A stretch of 62,431 nucleotides of DNA from Candidatus Altarchaeota archaeon (GTDB lineage: Archaea; Altiarchaeota; Altiarchaeia; IMC4; QMZM01). Shown here piece after piece: positions 7,132-14,963 of this stretch. Under the pieces are notes generated by a model, which was not told the DNA's origin, did not search any database, and saw only the letters and a program-made list of their open reading frames with translations. The stretch's first letter is position 1; each line of letters opens with the position of its first letter. The translations under genes were made by a program, and so were the position numbers. The stretch is taken from assembly GCA_016931955.1 (NCBI GenBank), contig JAFGDV010000015.1:1-62431 (forward strand), given 5' to 3'.

Positions 7132-7278
7132 ATGGCATCCGAGCTGCTGAAGGCCATAGTATTCCTGAGCCGGGTATTCATAGCATCCCTGGCCTTCTTC
7201 ACCATCGTATTCGACTACCTAATGCCAGAGAAAACGACGACTACAACTAATAAAACGACAACAACGACAACCACATAA
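7132..7278 (+). CDS. Small membrane protein with Thr-rich tail
   Basis: The product is 48 residues: a hydrophobic helix (AIVFLSRVFIASLAFFTIVF) followed by a tail made almost only of Thr and Lys (TTTTTNKTTTTTTT). Thr-rich stretches in archaeal surface proteins are sites for O-glycans, and two other proteins in this window (7384 and 27158) carry them. The tail is probably outside the cell. It may be the broken start of a longer surface protein, as the DNA right after it holds a fragment of the cysteine-repeat family. Confidence 0.5.
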   Translation: MASELLKAIVFLSRVFIASLAFFTIVFDYLMPEKTTTTTNKTTTTTTT

Positions 7279-7280
7279 TA

Positions 7281-7343
7281 TGCCGAAAAATAGAGGACCA
7301 AGAGATATTAAATGAATGCTACGAAGAGATAATCTACAAATAA
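7281..7343 (+). pseudogene. Orphan repeat unit of the Cys-repeat family
   Basis: A 20-codon stretch in a third frame reads CRKIEDQEILNECYEEIIYK and then stops. It fits the repeat of the next gene (C..I......D/E.CY...). It has no start. It is the last unit of an otherwise lost paralogue, possibly fused in the past to the Thr-tailed protein before it. Confidence 0.55.
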
Positions 7344-7383
7344 GGCGCGACTTTTTTTTTAAAAGGATACAATAGATAAGAAG

Positions 7384-8409
7384 ATGAAAAAACACTTGAT
7401 TCTATCTGGGGTAATAATCCTGATGCTGTCGAGTGCATGCCTCGACTTGGAGATGTTCGCCCCAGACCCCGACATACAGGCCGCAGTCAAAGCCGGAGAT
7501 CCGGAGTTATGCAAAAAGATCCCAGCAGACGAAAAAGACAGACTGGACAGATGCTACCAGGAAGTCGGCGTTAAAATAGAGAACCCAGAAGTATGCAAGA
7601 GGATACTGGACCAGAGCAGGAAAGACTACTGCTATACAGGGATCGCGGAAAAAACAGGAGACGAAACACTATGTGCGAATATAAAAGAGGACAGCAATAA
7701 TGCGGCACATTGTTACAGCCAGATGGCGGTCAAGAAAAAAGACGAAAAAATATGCGATAACCTGAAAGACGAAGGATACAGAGGCTCTTGCATAATAGAC
7801 GTCGCAGTCGAACTAAAAGCGCCCGCCAAGTGCATGAAGATAGGGGAAGGATTCTACAGGCAGAGATGCCTTAACAGGGCCGCAGCCGCAACAGGCCAAC
7901 AGGAGCTCTGTGCGGAAGTCGATGACATGGGGGAAAGAAACGCATGCTACTACACGATCGCGGCGAACAGCAAAGACAAAAGCCTCTGTGAAGAGATAAA
8001 GATAACAGGCGAGCCCGGCTTCGATGAATACAACGATGCAGTCGAAGCAAAAGACGGCTGCTATAAGTCAATAGGAGAAGCGACAAACGACGCGGAAGCA
8101 TGCAAAAAGATAAGCAACACCTACCAGAAAAGCTGGTGCCTCGAGCAAGTAGCAGCCGCGACAACCAACGAAAAAATATGTGAAGAAATAACCAGCACAC
8201 AATACGAAGACATGACCCTCACCCGGAACCGGTGCTACGAAAGAGTCGCCATAGGAAAACAAGACAAAAGCCTCTGCGAAAAAATAACCGATCCTGGATA
8301 CAGGGAAAGCTGCCTCAAATACATAGACGAAAATCCGACTACTACGACAACGCAAGCAAGCGGTGGCGGAGGACTCTGGTTCTTCGACGACTTCATGCAG
8401 TTCATATGA
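7384..8409 (+). CDS. Lipoprotein made of paired-cysteine helical repeats
   Basis: The product is 341 residues. Signal peptide with lipobox (LMLSSAC) at residues 14-20, so Cys 20 is probably lipid-linked. From about residue 40 to 310 there are nine or so units of about 30 residues, each with the pattern C-x2-I-(x)n-CY-x3-A, giving two Cys per unit. This suggests a solenoid of helix pairs locked by disulfides on the outer face of the membrane. A Thr run and GGGGLWFFDDFMQF close the protein. The function is unknown. Similar repeats are seen in archaeal surface proteins. The ATG follows a TATA-like AAAAGGATAC. Confidence 0.75.
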   Translation: MKKHLILSGVIILMLSSACLDLEMFAPDPDIQAAVKAGDPELCKKIPADEKDRLDRCYQEVGVKIENPEVCKRILDQSRKDYCYTGIAEKTGDETLCANIKEDSNNAAHCYSQMAVKKKDEKICDNLKDEGYRGSCIIDVAVELKAPAKCMKIGEGFYRQRCLNRAAAATGQQELCAEVDDMGERNACYYTIAANSKDKSLCEEIKITGEPGFDEYNDAVEAKDGCYKSIGEATNDAEACKKISNTYQKSWCLEQVAAATTNEKICEEITSTQYEDMTLTRNRCYERVAIGKQDKSLCEKITDPGYRESCLKYIDENPTTTTTQASGGGGLWFFDDFMQFI

Positions 8410-8430
8410 GAAAGTGACGAAATAAAAGTT

Positions 8431-8913
8431 TCAGTTTTTTCTCAGTTCAGGTGGGGCGCTGTTCAGTGGACAGTGCAGGTAGATGCAGCGGCAGCACTCG
8501 TATTTTTTCATAGTCAAGCCGATGATAAGCCAGCCCATAACATAGGCTGCAAGGAGAAGAGGTTGCTGGAGCAGCCAGTATACCGGGAACAAGAGCATTA
8601 TGGCGAGACCCCAGACCACCATGATTCCATCCAATGAATTCAGGGGTCCTGGGCGCGGCCTGAAAAAACGGGGAACACCCCACAGAAACATGCACTCAAC
8701 CCCGCTTTCAGCGTTGATGTAGTGCGGGCAGTGGCTGCAGAAAAACCGATACTCTACGACTAGGAAATGGAAGAGAAAAACAATCAAGTAGACGAAGACC
8801 CAGGTAAGGGAGTCAGATGCGATAGCAAGGCAGGCGGCACCCAAAGGTACCAATGCGAGAAGATTCCAGTAAACACAATCCAACAATGTGTGTTTTTTCT
8901 TCAAGCCACTCAT
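8431..8913 (-). CDS. Membrane protein with conserved Cys motifs
   Basis: The 160-residue product has about four membrane helices. Conserved-looking Cys clusters lie between them: CSHCPHY near residue 59, C at 74 followed by WGVPRFF, and CCRCIYLHCPLN near the end. Such a set could hold an iron-sulfur cluster or zinc at the membrane surface. I have an impression of similar uncharacterised proteins in methanogens but cannot name a family. It is convergent with the cysteine-repeat lipoprotein, with a 21-base gap. Confidence 0.6.
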   Translation of the reverse strand: MSGLKKKHTLLDCVYWNLLALVPLGAACLAIASDSLTWVFVYLIVFLFHFLVVEYRFFCSHCPHYINAESGVECMFLWGVPRFFRPRPGPLNSLDGIMVVWGLAIMLLFPVYWLLQQPLLLAAYVMGWLIIGLTMKKYECCRCIYLHCPLNSAPPELRKN

Positions 8914-8998
8914 ATGATCCCCTTCATCATGTTGTGTTTCCCACGTAGCTTAATTGATAACAGGGTAATGTTTCTCCAGGATTTCTTAATTGTTTCAT

Positions 8999-9349
8999 TC
9001 ATCCCCCGAACTTTGATGCTATGACATCAGCCAAAATACCGTAGACTATGCCAAATAGCATGAGGAGGGGGGAACCAGCGGCTTCAGTAGGGTTATCTAC
9101 GATCGACGTGATAGCGATGGCGAGGGTGACGAAAAAGCCGATGATTCCGCCCCTGAGGACAGGATGCATTTGGATATGTTCGCTTATCCCGACGATGAAG
9201 CCGATCAACGTCCTATTGTAGACGATGGAAACCAATAAACCCGTGGTAACAATCAGGTTCGGATTATCCAGAGACATGGTTCCAGCGGCACAGAAGAGGC
9301 CGCACAAAAGTCCTATAAAGGTTGCAATTAAAACCCTCTTAGTGTTCAT
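8999..9349 (-). CDS. Four-helix membrane protein
   Basis: The 116-residue product has four hydrophobic segments (about 6-25, 31-48, 66-87, 93-112) and small polar loops, with a conserved-looking SIVYNRTLIGFIVG motif. No catalytic or metal motifs are present. The ATG at 9349 is the only start that gives the first helix. It is divergent from corA, with 77 bases between the starts, so the promoters are close. Confidence 0.6.
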   Translation of the reverse strand: MNTKRVLIATFIGLLCGLFCAAGTMSLDNPNLIVTTGLLVSIVYNRTLIGFIVGISEHIQMHPVLRGGIIGFFVTLAIAITSIVDNPTEAAGSPLLMLFGIVYGILADVIASKFGG

Positions 9350-9426
9350 GCTACAATCCCGTAAATATTTGCAATCGGATAAATAAAATAGAGAACTATT
9401 TAACCAAGTAAGTCTATTATTTAGCG

Positions 9427-10395
9427 ATGTATCAGCTGGCGGCGTACAATCAAACGGATTCTGTGGTCAGGGAGATAGAAGACCCCCGGATGGTTTCAGA
9501 GTACCTGAACAAGTACCCTGTTGTCTGGCTGGATATGGCGTCTCCTCCAAGAGGAGACATAGAAGCCCTCGGCAGCATTTTTGGATTCCACAAGCTTGCT
9601 TTAGAAGACTGCCTGCACACCACACAGAGGCCGAAGGTAGACAACTACGGAGAATACTTTTTCCTGATAATAAAGCCGGCCGAATACGTTGAAACCGTCG
9701 AGATAAACCACATGAGCGTCTTCGTGGGGAAAAACTACATAGTGACGGTGAGGAACAAGGAAGACGACCACCTGATAAAGCCCCTCCTGGAGCAGATAAG
9801 GATGAAGACAACAGGGGTGATGAAGAACGGCACAGACTACCTATGTTATCTCCTGGTTGACACGATAGTGGACGCCTATCTGCCCATATTCGACCTCATA
9901 GACGACAAGGTCGAGGAGATCGAGGCCGAGATCATTGAAGGAACCGCCAGGGAAGTGATAGGGAAGATATTCAAGCTGAAGAAAGACCTCCTGTTGTTGA
10001 GGAAGGCTATTTTTCCAACAATGGAGACGGTTGTTTGCATGCAGAGGGGCGGGCTCCCCAACATGGAAGACAAAACAATCGTCTACTTCAGCGACGTCTA
10101 CGACCACGTAGTGGAAGTCGTCGATCTGCTGGAGACAAGCAGGGAGTTGGTAAGCGGGGCCCTCGACATACACATGTCAAAGACCCAGAACGCGATAAAC
10201 GAGGTGGCGAAGATATTCGCCATGCTAGCCATCATACTCATGTGGCCCTCAGTGATCGGCGCAATATATGGGATGAACTTCCCCGATATGCCTGAATACC
10301 ATTGGGGCATATATGGTTACGCATTCGCCCTAAGCCTGATGGCGGTTATGATGGTTGTAACAGTAGTTTACTTCAAGAAGAGAGGATGGGTGTAG
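9427..10395 (+). CDS. corA: CorA magnesium/cobalt channel
   Basis: The product is 322 residues, the usual CorA length. A cytoplasmic funnel (about 1-255) with a long helix is followed by two membrane helices. The signature YGMNF lies near residue 281, at the end of helix 1, and the loop MPEYHWGIYGY follows. The protein forms a pentameric channel for magnesium. A TATA box (TATTTAACC, about 9397-9405) fits a leaderless start at ATG 9427. Confidence 0.95.
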   Translation: MYQLAAYNQTDSVVREIEDPRMVSEYLNKYPVVWLDMASPPRGDIEALGSIFGFHKLALEDCLHTTQRPKVDNYGEYFFLIIKPAEYVETVEINHMSVFVGKNYIVTVRNKEDDHLIKPLLEQIRMKTTGVMKNGTDYLCYLLVDTIVDAYLPIFDLIDDKVEEIEAEIIEGTAREVIGKIFKLKKDLLLLRKAIFPTMETVVCMQRGGLPNMEDKTIVYFSDVYDHVVEVVDLLETSRELVSGALDIHMSKTQNAINEVAKIFAMLAIILMWPSVIGAIYGMNFPDMPEYHWGIYGYAFALSLMAVMMVVTVVYFKKRGWV

Positions 10396-10468
10396 TAAAA
10401 TCCTTAAGAAGTAATCTACTGCTTGTTGGTTCTTCTTATTTATCCCTCCCGAAGAAAAAATATGTACC

Positions 10469-11737
10469 ATGAGAAGGTTTTTGTTGTCTGCTGTAGTGGT
10501 TCTAGTGTTCATGGGTGTATGCTCTGCGCAGGGTTTCGGCGATTTAATGGATGATTTGTCCCTCCAGCTTGATTTCCCAGAAAACAAAACTATAGAGGAC
10601 CTGCATGTCCAAGTTTACATAGTACAAGGAAGCAGGCTCAGCGTGTTGGAAAGAATGATATGTGATCTACTGATGTCTGATGCATCCTCCCTGCAGTCAA
10701 CTGCGGTCATCGTTTCCGGGGAGAACAGGACCATCTGGGAGATAAAGATGAGCAAAAAAACGATGGCAGACAATGAAACAAACCTGGGGGAACTGATGGA
10801 GGGATCCACGCTGGTAGTCCTCGTCGGGGGCCGAGACCGTAACAGGATCACGGACGAGGTGTACGATTCAGGCTACATAGTGAATGAATCAACAAGATAC
10901 ATGGGGTTGCTGTTAACGGGCAAAGGCAGACTTGACAACGATTCATCAGTGATCGTCTTCTACCAAAAAACCACGGAGAAGCTTGAAAGGAATGCAGTGA
11001 AAAACTCACCCCTCAAGGAATTCATGCCCGAGGAATATGTGCCCATCGCAGCCACAGCCATAGGCGCGATCCTGATGAGTGCCTCAAGGATAATTGAAGC
11101 GGTGCTGGAGTTCCTATCCATGCACAAGGGTAAGAGAAAAGCCGTTTTCGGCTACACCGGTCCGAGGATTATGGGGGTCTACCTGAAGGAGGTGGTTGCG
11201 ATAATTGCAGCAGCTTTTATCCTGGGTTTCTCGATTACCTGGACCTTCACAGGCTTAAGCTGGGGCTTCTTCGACCTGTTCTTGCTGAATATGGCAGTAT
11301 GTTTGTTCGCGACCGTAGCTCACGAGCTAAGCCACCGGGTGACTGGGAAATACTGTGGTGTAAAAATAGAATACAGGCTGTGGTATACTGGGTCTGTGAT
11401 AACTATCCTGTCAGCATTCTTGGGCAGCTCTTTTGGTGTGCCGGGCTTCCTGTTGGAAAAAATGGGAGACTGTGCGAGCAAATGTAGGCATGCACTCACC
11501 AGACTAGCCTCCCCGATGGTGGCGATAATCACAGCAATGGTGTTCTACTACCTCCACATAAAGGATTCGTCGACAATATTCCAGATGATATATGTAACAG
11601 CGAGCATACGCGCCATGGCAGAGATAATACCCATCAAGGGATTAGACGGCTACTACGTCAAGGATTGGAGTCCAGCCATATGGTCCATCTCCTTCATCTT
11701 CATATCCTTGGCTTTCTTCGCAGTAAACTTCATATGA
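10469..11737 (+). CDS. Secreted-start membrane metalloprotease, M50-like
   Basis: The 422-residue product has a signal peptide (about 1-21), an outer domain to about residue 190, then six or so membrane helices. The zinc motif HELSH lies near residue 285 inside a helix, and LDGYYVKDW near residue 392 supplies the third ligand, as in site-2 proteases (HExxH and the downstream LDG). Such enzymes cut membrane proteins within the bilayer to release signals. The large outer domain is unusual and may bind substrate. It is transcribed with the two genes after it, one of which is another membrane protease. Confidence 0.75.
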   Translation: MRRFLLSAVVVLVFMGVCSAQGFGDLMDDLSLQLDFPENKTIEDLHVQVYIVQGSRLSVLERMICDLLMSDASSLQSTAVIVSGENRTIWEIKMSKKTMADNETNLGELMEGSTLVVLVGGRDRNRITDEVYDSGYIVNESTRYMGLLLTGKGRLDNDSSVIVFYQKTTEKLERNAVKNSPLKEFMPEEYVPIAATAIGAILMSASRIIEAVLEFLSMHKGKRKAVFGYTGPRIMGVYLKEVVAIIAAAFILGFSITWTFTGLSWGFFDLFLLNMAVCLFATVAHELSHRVTGKYCGVKIEYRLWYTGSVITILSAFLGSSFGVPGFLLEKMGDCASKCRHALTRLASPMVAIITAMVFYYLHIKDSSTIFQMIYVTASIRAMAEIIPIKGLDGYYVKDWSPAIWSISFIFISLAFFAVNFI

Positions 11738-11777
11738 ATAATTTATCTTCTCTCCGTCTGAAGATATAACAGTCGGG

Positions 11778-12401
11778 GTGTTTGCGTTGTTGTATGATGG
11801 ATTCAGGTTGGGTGTTCTGCTCGACCCGTCCATGTTGGTTGGGGAGAGAAGCTTCAAGGCCGTGATGGAGTACGTGGACCAGAGGAATCTTCGCGGCTAT
11901 GGATACAGCTTCTATATACCTGAGAGGTTCATGCAACTCTTGGAAGAGGAAAGCAGGGAGATGATGTTCTTCATAGACAAGGCTAAATCGATCAACATCA
12001 GCCACCTCAGAGACGTCGCAAACATACTCAGGAAAAAGCAGGCGATCCAGGCCTACAGCGCCCAAGGGGATGAGGCCGAGAAATACGCCACCTTCCACGG
12101 AAACCTGCTCAGGGAGACAGGGAACAAGGAGATCACTGAGATACTGTTCCAGGAGTGGGTCTTCCTCCAGGAAAACAACCTAATGGTTTCGAGGATCAAG
12201 AAACCCTTCACGTACTTCCTCAGGGCGGGAGCGACGGGGATAGAATACAAAACAGAAACAGAAGCGGAGGAACACATCCAAGGACTAAAGAAGCTGGCGA
12301 AGTGGACGGCGTTGGCTGGAAAGCCGACGAAGAAACTCACCGAGCAACTGGAAAACGCTATAAGAGGAGAGGGATTCTTCCTATTGACTGGATCAGAGTG
12401 A
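11778..12401 (+). CDS. Uncharacterised protein, possibly PIN-like
   Basis: The 207-residue product is soluble. The N-terminal stretch LLDPSMLVGERSFKAVMEY and a following YSFYIPERFMQLLEE look like strand-helix elements of a PIN nuclease fold (D-x-S-x-L at the start). The remaining acidic residues of a PIN active site are not clear. The start is GTG 11778; no other start keeps the first strand. Its stop overlaps a possible GTG start of the HtpX gene, so the two are probably co-transcribed. I am unsure of the fold. Confidence 0.5.
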   Translation: MFALLYDGFRLGVLLDPSMLVGERSFKAVMEYVDQRNLRGYGYSFYIPERFMQLLEEESREMMFFIDKAKSINISHLRDVANILRKKQAIQAYSAQGDEAEKYATFHGNLLRETGNKEITEILFQEWVFLQENNLMVSRIKKPFTYFLRAGATGIEYKTETEAEEHIQGLKKLAKWTALAGKPTKKLTEQLENAIRGEGFFLLTGSE

Positions 12402-12406
12402 AGAAG

Positions 12407-13453
12407 ATGAAAGACAGGAAGAAACTGAAGCTGGTTATGTTTTTCACATTAATCTCGTCGTTGCTTATAACCTACGTTGTAGTATCATTCATTGGATCGC
12501 TGTTGAGTCTGCCTTTGACTTGGAAGCTGACGCTCTTCGCATTCTTCGTATTGCTGCAGTGGTTTATGGCTCCAAGTGTAGTGAAGGGCAGCCTCAGGTT
12601 CAGGTACCTTGAGAAGGATGAATTGCCTTGGCTTGATTCATTGGTCGAAGGACTGTCAAAGAAGGCTGGGGTCCGTAAGCCTAGGATTGCTCTGCTGTCA
12701 AGCGATGAACCGAATGCTTTCGTCTACGGCAGAACGCCCGGGAGTTCCAACCTGGTGCTGCATACTGGATTGATAGAGAGTCTGAGCAGTGAGGAACTGA
12801 AGGCTGTGGTAGCCCATGAACTGGGGCACATAAAGAGATACGATTGCTCCATTATGACGCTGGCATCCATGGGACCCATCATCCTGCAAAACCTGTCGCA
12901 TTCATTCTTTCACTCAGCCGAGGAATCACTGGACGGCAAAGCAACCAGCGCAGTCTTCGCTGCCATATTCTATCTTATCGCGATAGTGTTCCAACTGGCA
13001 TACTTCCTAACAAACCTGTTCCTTCTGTGGCTGAGCAGGCTCAGAGAGTACCTTGCAGACGAGTTCTCAGCCGAGCTGACGAAGGCGCACGACATGGAGA
13101 CTGCGCTGGCGAAGATAACCTACGGACTGGCGTTGGAGGAGGACATGGTCAATCCATTGAGGGTGTTCTGCATAGAAGACCAGGTGTTCGCGAGAAAGGA
13201 GATATACCGAGTCCTGGAAGACAAGGAAAAATACGACTTGGACGGGAACGGGGTGCTGGATAAACACGAAATGGAGGCGGCGTTGACCAAGGAATACGAC
13301 CTGAACCAGGATGGGAGACTGGATGGACACGAGCTGCAGCTGGCCATGAAAAAACAGGCGAGGGGGGTCTTCCATAGGATAGATGAGATGATGTCGACGC
13401 ATCCGCCGACCTACAGGAGGATAGAGGAACTGGGCAGGTCGGGAAAAGCCTAA
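12407..13453 (+). CDS. htpX: HtpX-like membrane protease with two EF-hands
   Basis: The product is 348 residues. Two N-terminal membrane helices, zinc motif HELGH at residue 137, a second helix pair (about 165-200), and the third ligand in REYLADEFSAEL place it in family M48B, which clears damaged membrane proteins. Between the protease core and the C-terminal STHPPTYRRI motif there are two canonical EF-hand loops, DLDGNGVLDKHE (residue 277) and DLNQDGRLDGHE (residue 298), absent from ordinary HtpX. A calcium-controlled protease is a fair inference. The frame is open far upstream; I chose ATG 12407. GTG 12398, overlapping the previous stop, is the alternative. Confidence 0.88.
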   Translation: MKDRKKLKLVMFFTLISSLLITYVVVSFIGSLLSLPLTWKLTLFAFFVLLQWFMAPSVVKGSLRFRYLEKDELPWLDSLVEGLSKKAGVRKPRIALLSSDEPNAFVYGRTPGSSNLVLHTGLIESLSSEELKAVVAHELGHIKRYDCSIMTLASMGPIILQNLSHSFFHSAEESLDGKATSAVFAAIFYLIAIVFQLAYFLTNLFLLWLSRLREYLADEFSAELTKAHDMETALAKITYGLALEEDMVNPLRVFCIEDQVFARKEIYRVLEDKEKYDLDGNGVLDKHEMEAALTKEYDLNQDGRLDGHELQLAMKKQARGVFHRIDEMMSTHPPTYRRIEELGRSGKA

Positions 13454-14433
13454 CTCTTGGTCTTCTTCTTTGATTTAGTGCGGTCTCGGTAGTATTGGAG
13501 GGGATGCTTTACATTACATTCTGAGACGCAGAAGCCATACGATTTGATCTTTTCGCAGACTGGGCAGCTGTACTTTGTGGAGCCCTTCTCGCCTGAGAGG
13601 AAGCTTAGTTGGTAGCGGGTTTTTTCTTCGTCGAATTTCGGGGACACCGAAAAAACCCTTACGACGTCATCCACCTTCAAGCCGAGGCCGATGAAGAATG
13701 TTCCCAGGATGAACATGACCTGATGGGATGCGCTCCCGGACTCGAGGGAGGATAGCATCCTTAGGACACATGGGGGTAATGCTGTGTTGTCAAGCTCCTT
13801 GAATCCCACCCTGGGTGTTGGGCCGACTGCAGAATCCGTTAACTGCTTAGCCATCGCCTTGAATTCTCCAGGAAAACTCTTGACTTCAACCGGCTCCATG
13901 ATCCTGTGTTTTATGGCTTCCCTCAATAATACGAGGACTTCAACCCTCTTAGACACTCTTACGACGCCGTTATCCATCACCCTGTTCACGAGCTTCCATC
14001 TGGGATCAGAGGTCAGGTCCTTCGTAAGCTTGAGGAAGCTGGAGAAAACCATTCCCTCATCGATGAGGGGGAAATCCAGGTCCTCTTTCACTGCCTGAAT
14101 TACTGAGTCGGGTTCCCTTCTGAGGAGAAGATGGGCGTGCTGTGCCTCAGCCTTTGCATACCTTGAGATCAGTATCTTGTTCGAGGAGGCGTTCACTACG
14201 ATCCGGGCGATCGCGTAGGATAGGATCGTCAGCTCCTGAGAGAGGCGGTCTGATAGGTTAGTCTCTATCCTACCTCCCAAGGCATCAGAGACCCTTTTTC
14301 TCCCCAGATCCACGGCGGAGGAATACACTGGATGATTCAGCAGCTGCTCCAATGTCAGGTTGAGGGAGGAAACATGGTTCTTCGCTTCCCGGAGGAACGG
14401 ATACTTAGCCAGGGTCTTCAGGTCAGATTCCAT
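13450..14433 (-). CDS. priL: DNA primase large subunit PriL
   Basis: The 327-residue product matches the archaeal/eukaryotic primase regulatory subunit. The helical N-terminal domain is followed by the iron-sulfur domain: LPPCVLRML near residue 220, then SCPVCEKIKSYGFC and CNVKHPLQYY near the end, giving the four cluster Cys. It works with PriS (not in this window) to make RNA primers. Its end overlaps the stop of htpX by four bases in the convergent direction. Confidence 0.92.
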   Translation of the reverse strand: MESDLKTLAKYPFLREAKNHVSSLNLTLEQLLNHPVYSSAVDLGRKRVSDALGGRIETNLSDRLSQELTILSYAIARIVVNASSNKILISRYAKAEAQHAHLLLRREPDSVIQAVKEDLDFPLIDEGMVFSSFLKLTKDLTSDPRWKLVNRVMDNGVVRVSKRVEVLVLLREAIKHRIMEPVEVKSFPGEFKAMAKQLTDSAVGPTPRVGFKELDNTALPPCVLRMLSSLESGSASHQVMFILGTFFIGLGLKVDDVVRVFSVSPKFDEEKTRYQLSFLSGEKGSTKYSCPVCEKIKSYGFCVSECNVKHPLQYYRDRTKSKKKTKS

Positions 14434-14499
14434 ATATAAGGATTTAAGAAAACACTGATATATCCCAATTTTTTAGCATTTAAACCTATAGTTAATTTC

Positions 14500-14961
14500 A
14501 TGGAAAGCCGGCGCAGGACGAAGAAGCAGCTGGAATCCGAGTTAAAGGAGCGGGGGGAGGAGATTCTGAGACTGAAGGCGGAATTCGAGAACTACAGGAA
14601 ACACCTGGACCGGGAGAGGGAAGCCTTCATCAAGGTAGCCAATGAACAGCTTATAAGGCAGCTTCTGGAGGTGTTGGACAACTTCGAGCGCGCCCTTCCG
14701 CTGATAAAGGACGAGAAAGCCATCGAAGGCATCACCATGATCCATAAGCAATTCAAGAAGGTGCTTGAAGACGCCGGCCTCAGGAGGATCGAGTCCTTGG
14801 GGAGAAGATTCGATCCCTACTACCATGAAGTGCTGCTGCAGGAGGAATCCAAGGAAGAGGACGATATCATAGTGGAGGAACTGCAGCCTGGCTATATGCT
14901 GAAGGACAAGGTCATCAGGCACGCAAAGGTAAAGATTGCAAAAAACATGAAGGGTGATTGA
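14500..14961 (+). CDS. grpE: GrpE nucleotide exchange factor
   Basis: The 153-residue product has a long N-terminal coiled coil, the NRxEFENYRK-type motif ([13 protein letters not shown]), a helical bundle ([12 protein letters not shown]), and the C-terminal beta domain with DPYYHEVL and [12 protein letters not shown]. It releases ADP from DnaK. It is the first gene of the chaperone cluster, with a TATA-like CATTTAAAC at about 14478-14486, which would give a leaderless message. Confidence 0.95.
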   Translation: MESRRRTKKQLESELKERGEEILRLKAEFENYRKHLDREREAFIKVANEQLIRQLLEVLDNFERALPLIKDEKAIEGITMIHKQFKKVLEDAGLRRIESLGRRFDPYYHEVLLQEESKEEDDIIVEELQPGYMLKDKVIRHAKVKIAKNMKGD

Positions 14962-14963
14962 AT

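Noticed and set aside
7384..8409. Regular spacing of similar DNA units, CRISPR-like at first sight
   Set aside because: The units differ in length and sequence and encode a continuous two-Cys protein repeat.
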